Made by a program: the position numbers and the translations under genes
The notes under the pieces: model-generated
Told to the model about the DNA's origin: nothing
The model's input: only the letters and a program-made list of their open reading frames with translations
Databases searched by the model: none
Shown here: one piece after another, positions 17,734-27,291 of the stretch
How the letters are laid out: every line of letters begins with the position of its first letter
How positions within the stretch are numbered: position 1 is the stretch's first letter
NCBI GenBank assembly: GCA_019695115.1
Contig: JAIBAP010000008.1
Coordinates: 1 to 64,000 of the forward strand
Length of the DNA: 64,000 nucleotides
Direction of reading: 5' to 3'
Source of the DNA: Caldilineales bacterium
Lineage (GTDB): Bacteria > Chloroflexota > Anaerolineae > J102

Positions 17734-20700
17734 CCAGGAGTCGCTGGGGCGCATCGGCTGCTCCTGAAGCCGGCATTCCACCATCGCGCGATTCGAGGGC
17801 ACGTTGTACAAAAACGAGTGGCGCCAGAGAGGATTGCTGATCTTTGCGGCTCGTTCCACTACCAACGCATAACCTGCCCTGCGGATGGCGGCAGCGGTTT
17901 GGTCGTGTTTTTGGGCGCGCATTGAGTTTGCCAGGTGTTCGAATACACTGGCCAGTGTGAGATAAGTGGACACGGCCTCGTCCATTGCCGCTACGCCATG
18001 CTCTTGTAGATGACGCCATACCTGATCGGCTGTCTGTTGCGCCTCTTCCGCTCGACCCTGCGCCAGCGCACATTTGGCCAGCAGCGCCTCTGTCTCCATG
18101 ACGCGTGCAGTCATTCCGCTCATCGTAAAGGTTTGACGCGCCATCTGGAGGTGGTGCACGGCCGCATCATAATCACCCATAGCTACGGCCCGACTCCCTA
18201 ACTCCCACAACACTCCTGCAACCAGGCCGTGGTCGTCTACTGCCGTCGCCTCCGTCAAGGCCTGATCGAACAGCTGCGTCGCCGCCTCGAGATCGCCACT
18301 CAACAGCTTGACGCCGGCGAGATTGACGACATTGTAGGCGTGACTGTGCCGATCTCCGATCAGATCGCACAGTTCGACGCCTTCTTCAAGATGCCTGGTG
18401 GCTTCTTCGAATAAGCCTAAATACTGATAGGCCGCGCCCAGGTTGCTCAGGACCCGCGATTGTAAGGAGCGGTCGCCGCCACAGCGCACCATGCCGAGGA
18501 CGCTTGCCCAGAGCTGAGCAGAGCCTGCAAAGTCACCCGCATAGGCGTGATACAAAGCTACGAGGCCCGTAGCGTAGGCGATGGCCCAGCCATCGCCCGC
18601 GACCTGCGCCTGCGCTAACGCTGCCTCGGCCGTCTGTTGCGCCTCTGGGTCATCCAGTCGGGTTTGCGCAACGGCCTTGGAGGTCAATGCGCGCGCCTCC
18701 AGGTCAGGGTTTCCTGCAATGTGCGCGGCCCTGATGACATCGTCGGCCACTGCTAACATGCCGGGGAAATCGCCGACCGCATTCAGATAGCGCAGGTGTT
18801 TGTAGAGGGCCTCTGCCAGCCACGCCTGGTTGTCATCTTGGCGCGCCATCTCCAGGAGGGCGGCGATGTCGGTCGTTTCGGCCGCACGGTTGCCGGCCAG
18901 GAAGAAGACCTCCTCACGGCCTTGCAGCGCCTGCCAGCGGCAGTTGTGATCCTGCGGATCGACAGTGTTCAGGACGCGCTCGAAAAAGGCCTGCGCCTCG
19001 ATCAGCGCCCCTTGCCTGGTAGCTCGTTTACCGGCGAGAAGCCAGAAATCGGCCGCTTGGGTCGGCAGGCCAGCCTGATCGAAATGCTCGGCCACCAGCT
19101 CGGGTTCGGTCTCGGTGATATGCTGAAAACGAGTGATGTAGGTTTCGGCAATGCGTTGGTGCCGGCTTCTGCGCTCATGTTTGAGCAGCGCGGCGAGGGC
19201 GGCCTCTTGGATGAGTGCGTGTTTGAAGGCATAAAGCTCGTTTGGCGTGGGGCCGATCAGATGAAGCACACCTACCGCCGCAAGATGCCCCAGGTCGGCT
19301 CGCAACCGTTTTTCATCGTAGGGAACGATGCCGGCCAAAAGCGAAAAGGAGAACTCACGACCCAGGGTCGCAGCCCATCCGACCGTCTGCCAGGCCGGCC
19401 CTGCTCGTTGCAGCTGCGCCAGCAAGGAATCGCGCAGGGTGACAGGAATCTCATTCTGCCATGCCCGGTCGTCGGCCTCCAGCCAGGCGTGTGTCAGCGA
19501 TTCCGCATAGAAGGGCACACCGTCGCAGCGAGACAGGATGTTGTGGAGGACGTCTTCGGGGATAATTGCCTCGCCTGCCAGATCGGCTACCATCAGCGCC
19601 ACCTGTTCGGGCGCCAGCGGGCCTAGATGAAGCTGGAGGGGAGGCTGGCGCAAGCACCAGGGCGGATTGAACCCAGGTCGGTGCGTTAGCAACACCAGGC
19701 AGCCGGCGGCGGCCAGCACCTCCAGCGAAGTAGTGAGCCAGACCAGGGTGGAGGGATCGGCCCAGTGCAAGTCTTCGAACACCAGAACCAGCGGCCGTTC
19801 GACCGCAAGCCGACCGATCAGTAACAGCAGAGCAAGGCGCATACGTTCGCGCAGGTCATCGGTGATGGTTTCTGGAGCTGGAGGCTGAGTGGGGAGGCCA
19901 AGAAAGATCGCCAAAAGCCAGGCGGTTGCTGGCTCTGCCAAGCCAAGTTGTGTCAGGATGGAGTCGAGCTTCTCCTGTCGCGCCTGCGGGCCATCGTCGG
20001 GCTGTATGCCGATGATATCCTCAAACAGACGAACGAAAGGATAGAGAGCGGTGTTCTGGAAAGAGGAGAGGCAGCGGCTTTCGCACCAACGACAGGCGCC
20101 CGCATCCAACTGCGCCAGTTCCTGCACCAGGCGAGATTTACCCACTCCTGGCTCGCCGCTTAGCACGACCACCTGACCCTGACCCCGTCGCACCCGTTCC
20201 AAACAGTCGGTCAAGCACCCGAGTTCCTGCTCGCGACCGACAAGGCAAGTGAGGCGCTGTGTCTGGTCAGACCAGGTCAGTGAGCTTCGAGTTGCGTTTT
20301 CGCTTAATAGCCGATAGACGAACACATCGCCGCTTACACCTGGCAGTGAACGCAAGCCGAGCGGATGATAGTTGAAGCGACCAGTCAGCAAGCGTATGGT
20401 TTCCGCCGTTGCCACAATGCTGTGCGGATGGGCCAGGTATCGGCAGCCGCGCGCCAGATCGGGCACGGTTCCTACCAATTCACCATCGGTGAGCGCCATC
20501 ATCTCCGTATGGATGCCGACGCACACAGGTTGCGCCGCGGCCAGCGCCAGCGCCGCCTGTGCGGCCCGGTGCACCGCATCTTCATAGGTCAACGGAAAGC
20601 CGAAGTAGACCAGACAGTCGGCGCCTTGCCGCGGCTGGCGTTGGCCACCCCAATGATCGAGGATAGGCGTACAAGTCTGGCTACAGCGCAGCAAATGTGT

Positions 20701-21630
20701 ATGCAGATCTTCAGGGTCGACTTGGCCGGCCGGGACGGCGCCGCCACAGACCAGGGCGGTCACCTGCCGGCGTTCGCCGGCGTTTGTTGCCGCACCCTGT
20801 TTGCTTGCAATTGCTGAGGGGTTCTCGCCGCGAATCTGCCGCGTGAGAATTTGCTGATAGAGATGTGCGGCTTCAGCGGAAGGCGCCGTTCCGAACTCGG
20901 TGGCAAGGGTTCGGCTATAAGCCACATACTGTTCCAGGGCGGCAGCTTCATGGCCGCATTGGGCCAATGCAGTCATGAGCTGAATTTGCGCCTGTTCCTG
21001 CCAGGGCTCCAGCCCGACCAATCGTCGGGCATAGTCGACCACCCTGGTAGCCTCGCCCCGGCCTTCGTGATACGACGCCAATACCGATAACGCTTCCACC
21101 GCCTGGCGATGGAAAGCTTCCTGGTGCAGCAGCTGCCATTCTTCGAAAGACAGGCTGTCGCGCAGGGCAAAGCCGGCCAGCAGGTCGCCGCGATAAAGGG
21201 ACACCGCCTGTTGCAGCCATTCAAGGCACGTTCGACATGGTTCGACAGAGGCGTGCCGGTGCTGCCGGTAGGCACGAATCAGTTCCTGGAAGGCACCGAC
21301 ATCAAGGTGATAATTACTGAGAGCGTTGAACTGAACGGTGTGCCTGTCGACAAGGAGGAATGGTTGGCGCCGGAAAGTGGCAGGCGCTTCATCCTCACGT
21401 AAGGCGCGGCGCAAACGTAAGAGCGTCTGACTCAGATTATGGGCCGCTTTCGACCTGGGCGATTCGGGCCAAAACAGGGCTGCCAATTCCTGACGACTGT
21501 GCGCAGCGCCGAGTTCAACCGTCAAATAGGCGAGGAGAGCGCGTGCTTTGTCGGTGCCAAAAGCGGAGATCGTTTGCCCGTCCAGCGTGGCGTCGAAGCC
21601 GCCAAATAATGAAATTGAGAGGTAGGCCAT
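17719..21630 (-). CDS. SARP-type transcriptional regulator with degenerate cyclase, AAA ATPase and TPR domains
   Basis: A 1303-residue signalling ATPase of the type common in Chloroflexota and actinobacteria. Residues 1-95 form an OmpR-like winged helix (LFGGFDATLDG, DKARALLAYL). About 100-255 is a bacterial transcriptional activation domain. About 287-447 resembles a class III nucleotide cyclase (ERRQVTALV, DCLVYFGFP), but the usual FCDLVGST metal-binding stretch reads LVCGGAVPAG, so it is probably inactive. The ATPase has Walker A SGEPGVGKS near 490 and Walker B LVLVFEDLHWAD near 618. The rest is helical TPR-like repeats ending in a short basic tail. The target genes are not evident. The divergent subtilase gene at 21825 is a candidate. 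Confidence 0.9.
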   Translation of the reverse strand: MAYLSISLFGGFDATLDGQTISAFGTDKARALLAYLTVELGAAHSRQELAALFWPESPRSKAAHNLSQTLLRLRRALREDEAPATFRRQPFLLVDRHTVQFNALSNYHLDVGAFQELIRAYRQHRHASVEPCRTCLEWLQQAVSLYRGDLLAGFALRDSLSFEEWQLLHQEAFHRQAVEALSVLASYHEGRGEATRVVDYARRLVGLEPWQEQAQIQLMTALAQCGHEAAALEQYVAYSRTLATEFGTAPSAEAAHLYQQILTRQIRGENPSAIASKQGAATNAGERRQVTALVCGGAVPAGQVDPEDLHTHLLRCSQTCTPILDHWGGQRQPRQGADCLVYFGFPLTYEDAVHRAAQAALALAAAQPVCVGIHTEMMALTDGELVGTVPDLARGCRYLAHPHSIVATAETIRLLTGRFNYHPLGLRSLPGVSGDVFVYRLLSENATRSSLTWSDQTQRLTCLVGREQELGCLTDCLERVRRGQGQVVVLSGEPGVGKSRLVQELAQLDAGACRWCESRCLSSFQNTALYPFVRLFEDIIGIQPDDGPQARQEKLDSILTQLGLAEPATAWLLAIFLGLPTQPPAPETITDDLRERMRLALLLLIGRLAVERPLVLVFEDLHWADPSTLVWLTTSLEVLAAAGCLVLLTHRPGFNPPWCLRQPPLQLHLGPLAPEQVALMVADLAGEAIIPEDVLHNILSRCDGVPFYAESLTHAWLEADDRAWQNEIPVTLRDSLLAQLQRAGPAWQTVGWAATLGREFSFSLLAGIVPYDEKRLRADLGHLAAVGVLHLIGPTPNELYAFKHALIQEAALAALLKHERRSRHQRIAETYITRFQHITETEPELVAEHFDQAGLPTQAADFWLLAGKRATRQGALIEAQAFFERVLNTVDPQDHNCRWQALQGREEVFFLAGNRAAETTDIAALLEMARQDDNQAWLAEALYKHLRYLNAVGDFPGMLAVADDVIRAAHIAGNPDLEARALTSKAVAQTRLDDPEAQQTAEAALAQAQVAGDGWAIAYATGLVALYHAYAGDFAGSAQLWASVLGMVRCGGDRSLQSRVLSNLGAAYQYLGLFEEATRHLEEGVELCDLIGDRHSHAYNVVNLAGVKLLSGDLEAATQLFDQALTEATAVDDHGLVAGVLWELGSRAVAMGDYDAAVHHLQMARQTFTMSGMTARVMETEALLAKCALAQGRAEEAQQTADQVWRHLQEHGVAAMDEAVSTYLTLASVFEHLANSMRAQKHDQTAAAIRRAGYALVVERAAKISNPLWRHSFLYNVPSNRAMVECRLQEQPMRPSDSWLPPP

Positions 21631-21824
21631 CGGTTCTTACTGCGTGGGGGGAGAGTTGGGAGCCGGCGCCCAAACTACGACAGTCTGTCCTCGATCGACG
21701 AGCGCATCATACCTGAACTTGTTGCTTACACGAAATATCGCGCCCCGGCGCTAGTCCTTGTGATAGTTTTGTGATGGGGATTGTGCAAACTTTTTCGCAC
21801 CCTTATCTTACCAGGAGCGCTCCC
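21631..21824. other. Divergent intergenic region
   Basis: About 194 bp between the SARP regulator and the secreted subtilase-like protein. It must hold both promoters. I see no strong -35/-10 pair and no clear repeat, only AT-richer stretches around 21760-21810. Confidence 0.4.
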
Positions 21825-24800
21825 ATGAAATCGACTATCCAAACACTGCTGAGGAGTACAATCCTGATCGGGCTCGTGCTCGCGATCGCCTGGTTCGTTC
21901 CAGGCCGGGCCGATGCCCAAGGAGGCGATGTGAAGCCGATTCGCCTTGTCACCGGCGATGTCATCCCTGCAATCGTGACGCCGGACGAAATGGTGGTGTC
22001 ACCTGATGCTGTTTTCGACGGCAAATACTTCAAAATCATTCAGTTCATCAGCCTTCCTAACGATGCCGACCGCAAGCGATGGGAAGCTAACGGATTGTTC
22101 CTGGGAGACTATCTGCATGATGACGCCTATTTTGCTGTCATCAACCAGAGCTTCGATCTCCAGGTTCTGGCCGATAAGGTGACAACCATCATCGATGTCG
22201 CTGATCCCTTTCGTTTGGAGCCGCCACTGGCTGAGATACAGGCGCAGGGGCAAGCGACCGGCAGGCTGGTGGTAAGTTATTATGCTACGCTCGACCCCGC
22301 CAAGGTCCTATCTGACCTTGAAGCCAGGGGGGTACGAGTTGAGGCCCATCGCGACTACTCACGGCAACTGGACATTGTCTTCGACTCCAGCCGTCAGGCC
22401 GAGATCATTGCCCTGCCGTATCTGCAGTTCCTCGGGTTGGAACCGGAACAGCCGGTATTGGAAGGCTACGACCACCGCAACACCTCTGGCCGATCCAACT
22501 ATTTGAACACTGGCTTCGCTGGTCTGAACTACAACGGCGCTGGCGTGGTGATCGCCATCGGTGAAGACGGGACGGTCGACAATCTGGTGGATGCCAAAGG
22601 GCGGTTGACGGAGATGGAGTCAGGCGCTGCTTCTGATCACAAGATCGGGGTGATGCAGAACGCTGGCGGGGCGGGCAATCTGGATCCATCGAATCGCAAC
22701 AACGCCTGGGGCGTCACCGTGCTGAGCGTTGCCGGGACGCCTGACTACGCTGGCCTCTATTCCTCGGCCAGTGTGCGCTACACCAATCACTCCTACGGCG
22801 TAAGCATCGAGGGCGGCTACGACTCGTTGGCCAGAGATCACGATCTGCGGATCGCCTCCTATCCCAATCACCTGGTCATCTACTCCAGCGGCAACTCCGG
22901 TACATCGACGGGCTATAGCCCCTATAGCTTTGCGGGTTGGGCGAACATCACCGGCAAGCGAAAGCAGAACAAAAACATGTTCGCCATCGGCGCCCTGGAG
23001 CCGGATGACGATCTGGCTAGCTTCAGCAGCCGCGGCCCGATGTATGACGGCCGCATCATTCCCCAACTCGTCATCGAGGGCATCGAGGGTACTTCGGACG
23101 CGGCGCCGAAAGTGACCGGCGAACTGGCGATGTTGGCGCAAGTATATAAGGCCAAGAACGGCGGCGCCGAATCGCCTTCCAGCCTCCTGCGGGCGATCAT
23201 GATGAACACCGCCGACGACCTGGACGACGCCGGCCCTGACTATAAGACCGGATACGGCCGGCCCAATCTGCGCCGGGCTTATGTCGTCCTCGATAACGGC
23301 CGCTATCTCGCCAGCTCAGTCGCGAACGGGAACACGAACAGCCATACCATCACAGTGCCTGCCAATACCAAACAGTTTCGGGTCATGGTCGTCTGGCCAG
23401 ATGTAGCCGCAGCCGTCAATGCTGATCCAGCTATCGTCAATGACCTGGACCTGGTTGCCACAGACCCATCCAGCACCAGCTACCTGCCGTGGGTGCTCGA
23501 TGCCACCGCTAACGTGACCGCCATCGATAATCCGGCCACGCGCGGAGTCGACAACCTGAACACAATCGAGCAAGTGACCGTGGATGATCCGGCTGCGGGC
23601 GTCTGGACGATCGATGTCGCCGGAACGAGCGTGCCCACAGGCCCACAGACCTATTACCTTACCTACGAGTTCCTGATGGACGAGTTGCAGATAGCCTTTC
23701 CACTGAAAGACCATCGCTTCGTATCGGGGAGCAGCTATCATCTCAAGTGGGACTCGTACGGTGGTGTAGGCGCCTTTTCTCTCGCCTATCAAATCGACGG
23801 TGGAACTTGGGTGAGCATCGCCAGTGGGTACAGCGCCGCCAGCCGCACCTATCAGTGGACAGCGCCCTCGGTCAGCGGCATCCACACGATCAAGTTCCGG
23901 GTCCAGCGCGGCGCGCTGACCTCGGAAAGCGATGTGAACTACATCGGCGCCGTGCCGGGCAACTTCTACGTGCATTGGGTTTGTAACGACGCCGTCCGCC
24001 TGGTCTGGAACCCGGTTTCGGGCGCAACAAGTTACGTGATCTACCGGCTGGGGAGTCAGTACATGGGCGAAGTGACCAGCGGCATCACCTTCGATGGCGC
24101 TTCGGCCATCCTCACCGGCCAGAGTACGGTCAGCGACGAATACTACGCCGTCGGCGCCGTGACCGGGGGCAACGAAGGCCCGCTCACCCTGTCTGTGCAG
24201 AAATCCGCCGGCGACTACAACTGCTTCTATGCCAAGACCACCGTTGCCAGTTCTGTAGACGAAGCCAACATCATCCTGAAAGGGCTGGTCAACCCACACA
24301 ATTCGACTCTTACCAACGTCCACTTCGAATACGGGCCGACCGCCTCTTACGGCTCTTCCAGCTCGAACATCTCGATCTCGGCCAGCGGCCATGAAGAAGA
24401 AGCCGTGAGTAAAACGATCGCGTCGACTTTGACCGACCGCGCCGATGTGTTGCACTTCCGACTGGTCGCCGACAAAGACGGCTCGGCGGTCTACGGTGAG
24501 GATCAAGAGATCCGTCTGCCCTCTGGTTACGATTTCACGTTCGATGGCGCCAATGACTATATCGATGTCAGCGATCACAGCGCCCTGCCCATCTATCGAA
24601 ACGGCGCCGGCACAGGCTATTCCGTCGCTTTCTGGGTCAACGGCGCCACCGGCCAGGCCGCGAAACGGCTCTACTTCGAAGGCAGCAGCACCTCGAGCAC
24701 ACAGCGGCTTGCGATTCAGACGCGCAGCAGCGGCGTTCAGGGTATCACCATCGTCCTCAGAGACGATGCCGGCACGTATCTGCTCAACAATGGCTACACC

Positions 24801-25715
24801 AACACGGTATTCGATAGTTCCTGGCATCATGTCGCCTTTGTGGATGGCAATGGCGCCGGTAAGCTCTACATCGATGGCAATCTCGCCGGCAACCTGAACT
24901 ACACCCCCACCACGATCACCCTGGATAGAGCCAGCATCGGCGCCGAATGGAGGACAGCAGCCTCCGACTTCTTTACCGGCCGGATCGATGAGGTCAGTAT
25001 CTGGGACAAAGCCCTCAGCGCCGCTGAAATCACCGCCCTGATGCACAAGGCCCTGCAGGGCAATGAGGCGAATTTGAAAGCCTACTTCCGCCTGGACGAC
25101 GGCGCGAGTGGCAGGGTCTTCGATCCGATCACGGGAAGCGAAGCGACGATCGGAGGCGGAGGTAGCAAGACATTCTCGACCGCGCCGGTGGGCACAGCAG
25201 GCAAACTGGTGCAGACGACTTCGACGACTTCGGTGGGAGATACAGGCAAAGAACTCAAGGTCACGATCACATCCGCGTCTCCCACTACCAACTACCTGGG
25301 CATCTATCGGCTCGGCAACAGCAACAGCTATGTGACCGACACGGCGAAACGGGCCTCCATCTTCTGGGGCCTTCGCGAGTTCGGGAACGTGACCGCCACC
25401 CTGGTGTTCGATTACAGTAACGTCCCCAACATCTCCAACCCGTCTCAGCTCCGGCTCCTGAAGCGCAGCGACGCCGCCAGCAGTTGGACCGATGTCACCA
25501 GCGACTTCGTCCATGATACGACCACTCGCACCTTCACCAAGACAGGCGTCACCGACTTTTCGGAATTCTCCATCGGTCATTTGCCTGCCACCGCCATCAC
25601 CCTGACGGGGCTCCAGGCCCGCAGCGCTGGCGACGCCCCCATTCTGCCGTTGGTGATGATGGTTGGCGGGATTCTGGCCGCGGTCGGGTTCCGCCTCCGC
25701 CGGCGTTCTCGTTGA
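21825..25715 (+). CDS. Secreted subtilase-like (S8) protein with LamG domain
   Basis: This encodes 1296 aa from ATG 21825, preceded by AGGAG at 7 bases. A signal peptide covers about 1-33 (LLRSTILIGLVLAIAWF ... ADAQ). The peptidase-like region is about 230-530: an Asp site in IAIGEDGTVD (D248), NHSYG, IYSSGNSG, FSSRGP, and the serine site EGTSDAAP (S424). The usual HGTHVAG box reads DHKIGVMQ (from H272), so the catalytic His position appears to be Gly. A fibronectin-like segment and a LamG/concanavalin domain follow (about 905-1105, FDGANDYIDVSDH). The C-terminus has a hydrophobic helix and RRRSR tail, a surface-anchor pattern. It may be an inactive protease or use another His. Confidence 0.85.
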   Translation: MKSTIQTLLRSTILIGLVLAIAWFVPGRADAQGGDVKPIRLVTGDVIPAIVTPDEMVVSPDAVFDGKYFKIIQFISLPNDADRKRWEANGLFLGDYLHDDAYFAVINQSFDLQVLADKVTTIIDVADPFRLEPPLAEIQAQGQATGRLVVSYYATLDPAKVLSDLEARGVRVEAHRDYSRQLDIVFDSSRQAEIIALPYLQFLGLEPEQPVLEGYDHRNTSGRSNYLNTGFAGLNYNGAGVVIAIGEDGTVDNLVDAKGRLTEMESGAASDHKIGVMQNAGGAGNLDPSNRNNAWGVTVLSVAGTPDYAGLYSSASVRYTNHSYGVSIEGGYDSLARDHDLRIASYPNHLVIYSSGNSGTSTGYSPYSFAGWANITGKRKQNKNMFAIGALEPDDDLASFSSRGPMYDGRIIPQLVIEGIEGTSDAAPKVTGELAMLAQVYKAKNGGAESPSSLLRAIMMNTADDLDDAGPDYKTGYGRPNLRRAYVVLDNGRYLASSVANGNTNSHTITVPANTKQFRVMVVWPDVAAAVNADPAIVNDLDLVATDPSSTSYLPWVLDATANVTAIDNPATRGVDNLNTIEQVTVDDPAAGVWTIDVAGTSVPTGPQTYYLTYEFLMDELQIAFPLKDHRFVSGSSYHLKWDSYGGVGAFSLAYQIDGGTWVSIASGYSAASRTYQWTAPSVSGIHTIKFRVQRGALTSESDVNYIGAVPGNFYVHWVCNDAVRLVWNPVSGATSYVIYRLGSQYMGEVTSGITFDGASAILTGQSTVSDEYYAVGAVTGGNEGPLTLSVQKSAGDYNCFYAKTTVASSVDEANIILKGLVNPHNSTLTNVHFEYGPTASYGSSSSNISISASGHEEEAVSKTIASTLTDRADVLHFRLVADKDGSAVYGEDQEIRLPSGYDFTFDGANDYIDVSDHSALPIYRNGAGTGYSVAFWVNGATGQAAKRLYFEGSSTSSTQRLAIQTRSSGVQGITIVLRDDAGTYLLNNGYTNTVFDSSWHHVAFVDGNGAGKLYIDGNLAGNLNYTPTTITLDRASIGAEWRTAASDFFTGRIDEVSIWDKALSAAEITALMHKALQGNEANLKAYFRLDDGASGRVFDPITGSEATIGGGGSKTFSTAPVGTAGKLVQTTSTTSVGDTGKELKVTITSASPTTNYLGIYRLGNSNSYVTDTAKRASIFWGLREFGNVTATLVFDYSNVPNISNPSQLRLLKRSDAASSWTDVTSDFVHDTTTRTFTKTGVTDFSEFSIGHLPATAITLTGLQARSAGDAPILPLVMMVGGILAAVGFRLRRRSR

Positions 25716-25731
25716 AGCATCGCCTCTCGTC

Positions 25732-25760
25732 TAGACAGTCCTGATGGGAAAGGGTACAAT
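25732..25760 (+). promoter_or_regulatory. Promoter of the ECF transporter operon
   Basis: TAGACA (25732-25737), exact 17-base spacer, TACAAT (25755-25760). It lies 60 bases upstream of the S-component start, which has a strong AAGGAGG (25804-25810) at 9 bases. Confidence 0.65.
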
Positions 25761-25819
25761 AGCGTCAAATTGACACCAACCCCTTTTCATTCTCACCCAC
25801 CTCAAGGAGGAAAGGCATC

Positions 25820-26407
25820 ATGGACCGTCTCAAAAAGGATTTCACGACGCTGTCGATTGTGATGATCCCGGTGGCGATTGCCATCAACATCGTCGTCGGC
25901 CAGCTCATCTACGCCCTCAAGGTTCCGCTCTATCTCGACTCCATCGGCACCGTGCTGGTGGCGGTGCTGGCGGGGCCGTGGGTGGGGGCCTTGACCGGGT
26001 TGCTCTCGAACATGGTGTGGGGGCTGAGCGGCCTGAACCCCACCTACACCCCCTTTGCAGCCGTGGCCGCCGTCATCGGCCTGCTCGCCGGCCTGCTGGC
26101 CGAGGCCGGCTGGTTCAGGGTCTGGTGGAAGGTGATCGTCGGCGGCTTGATCACCGGCCTGGTGGCGGCCGTCATCTCGGCCCCCATCTCGGCCTACGTC
26201 TTTGGCGGCGTGACCGGCAGCGGCACCGACCTGGTGACCGCCTTCTTCCGCGGCATGGGCGCGGGCATCCTGCCGGCCTCGTTCGCCCAGGGCGTCAGCT
26301 CCGACCCGCTGGACAAAGCGATCACCTTCCTGGTCGTCTGGGCCATCCTGCTCGCCTTGCCGTTGCGCTTCAAAGCCCGCTTCCCTCGCTCTGAAAACGT
26401 CCGCTAA
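25820..26407 (+). CDS. ECF transporter S component
   Basis: A substrate-binding membrane subunit of 195 aa with about six helices. The N-terminal helix (MIPVAIAINIVVGQLIYAL) and the following YLDSIGTVLVAVLAGPWVGA segment are typical of ECF S components of the kind annotated with unknown substrate. It captures a vitamin or small nutrient and hands it to the EcfT/A/A' module encoded just downstream. A stem-loop stands between this gene and ecfT. The substrate is not recognisable from sequence; the PfkB kinase at the end of the operon may act on it. Confidence 0.85.
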   Translation: MDRLKKDFTTLSIVMIPVAIAINIVVGQLIYALKVPLYLDSIGTVLVAVLAGPWVGALTGLLSNMVWGLSGLNPTYTPFAAVAAVIGLLAGLLAEAGWFRVWWKVIVGGLITGLVAAVISAPISAYVFGGVTGSGTDLVTAFFRGMGAGILPASFAQGVSSDPLDKAITFLVVWAILLALPLRFKARFPRSENVR

Positions 26408-26413
26408 GACCAC

Positions 26414-26447
26414 AAAGGGCGTCGCCTGGACCCAGGCGACGCCCTTT
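26414..26447 (+). terminator. Perfect hairpin between S component and EcfT
   Basis: Perfect 16-bp complementary arms (26414-26429 and 26432-26447, core AAAGGGCGTCGCCTGG), only 2 bases apart and followed by GCCTTTTCC, sit 6 bases after the S-component stop. It looks like a Rho-independent terminator or attenuator inside the operon. Confidence 0.8.
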
Positions 26448-26464
26448 GCCTTTTCCAACCGGCC

Positions 26465-27241
26465 ATGAGCCAGGCTTTCAGCCTCTACCTGCCACAGGAA
26501 AGCGGGCTGCACCGTCTGCATCCGCTGACCAAGCTGCTGCTGGCCTTTTTCCTGCTGGTCTGCGGGCTGGCGCTGCCGGGTGTGTGGGCGGGGTACCTGG
26601 CCTTCGCCCTCCTGGTGATGCCGCTGGCCCTGTGGGGGGGCGTGCTGCGACCTTTGTTGCGGGCGGTGCTGCGATCGGTCGTGCCCTTCGCCATCTCTCT
26701 CTTCCTCATCCAGGGCTTTCTGTGGCCGAGGGGGACGCCCATCGCTGCGATGGGGCCGGTCTCGCTCAAACTCGAAGGCCTGCTGTTCGCCATCCGCAGC
26801 ACCGGGCGCATCCTCATGGTGGTCAGCAGTTTCCTCTTGCTGGCCCTCACCACCCGGCCCGACGCCCTGGCCCTCACGCTCGGTCAGCGCGGCGTGCCCA
26901 AGAGCCTGACCTACATCGTCGTCTCCACCTTGCAGATCGTCCCCCGCTTCCAACTCAAAGCCGCCACCATCCTCGACGCCCAACAAAGCCGGGGCCTGGA
27001 AATCCGGGGCAGCCTGCGGCGGCGAGTACGGGCGCTGGTGCCGCTCATCGCTCCGCTGGTGCTCAGCAGCCTGGTCGATATCGAAGAACGGGCCATGGCC
27101 CTGGAGGCGCGCGCCTTCAGCCGCAAAGGGCCCAAAACCTCGCTCCTGGTGCTGCACGACACCCGCCCTCAGCAGGTCGGGCGTTGGCTCCTGGTGCTGG
27201 CCACCGCCTCCCTCCTCCTCGCGCGCCTGTTCTTCGTTTGA
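26465..27241 (+). CDS. ecfT: ECF transporter transmembrane component EcfT
   Basis: A 258-residue scaffold subunit. Helices cover about 24-65, 78-100 and 118-140, with a final helix at the C-terminus. The cytoplasmic coupling region carries the two small motifs that dock on the ATPases: SRGLEIRG (about 178-185) and ALEARAFSRKG (about 208-218). It starts 17 bp after the intra-operon hairpin, with ATG 26465 and no strong ribosome site visible. Confidence 0.9.
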   Translation: MSQAFSLYLPQESGLHRLHPLTKLLLAFFLLVCGLALPGVWAGYLAFALLVMPLALWGGVLRPLLRAVLRSVVPFAISLFLIQGFLWPRGTPIAAMGPVSLKLEGLLFAIRSTGRILMVVSSFLLLALTTRPDALALTLGQRGVPKSLTYIVVSTLQIVPRFQLKAATILDAQQSRGLEIRGSLRRRVRALVPLIAPLVLSSLVDIEERAMALEARAFSRKGPKTSLLVLHDTRPQQVGRWLLVLATASLLLARLFFV

Positions 27242-27291
27242 ATCCGCCTGTTGTTGCCAAGCGCCGGGGTCAGCCCCCTTCAACCCAAGCC

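Noticed and set aside
23316-25580. Long minus-strand frame opposite the subtilase-like gene
   Set aside because: Antisense shadow; the plus strand holds a signal peptide, peptidase motifs and a LamG domain in order.
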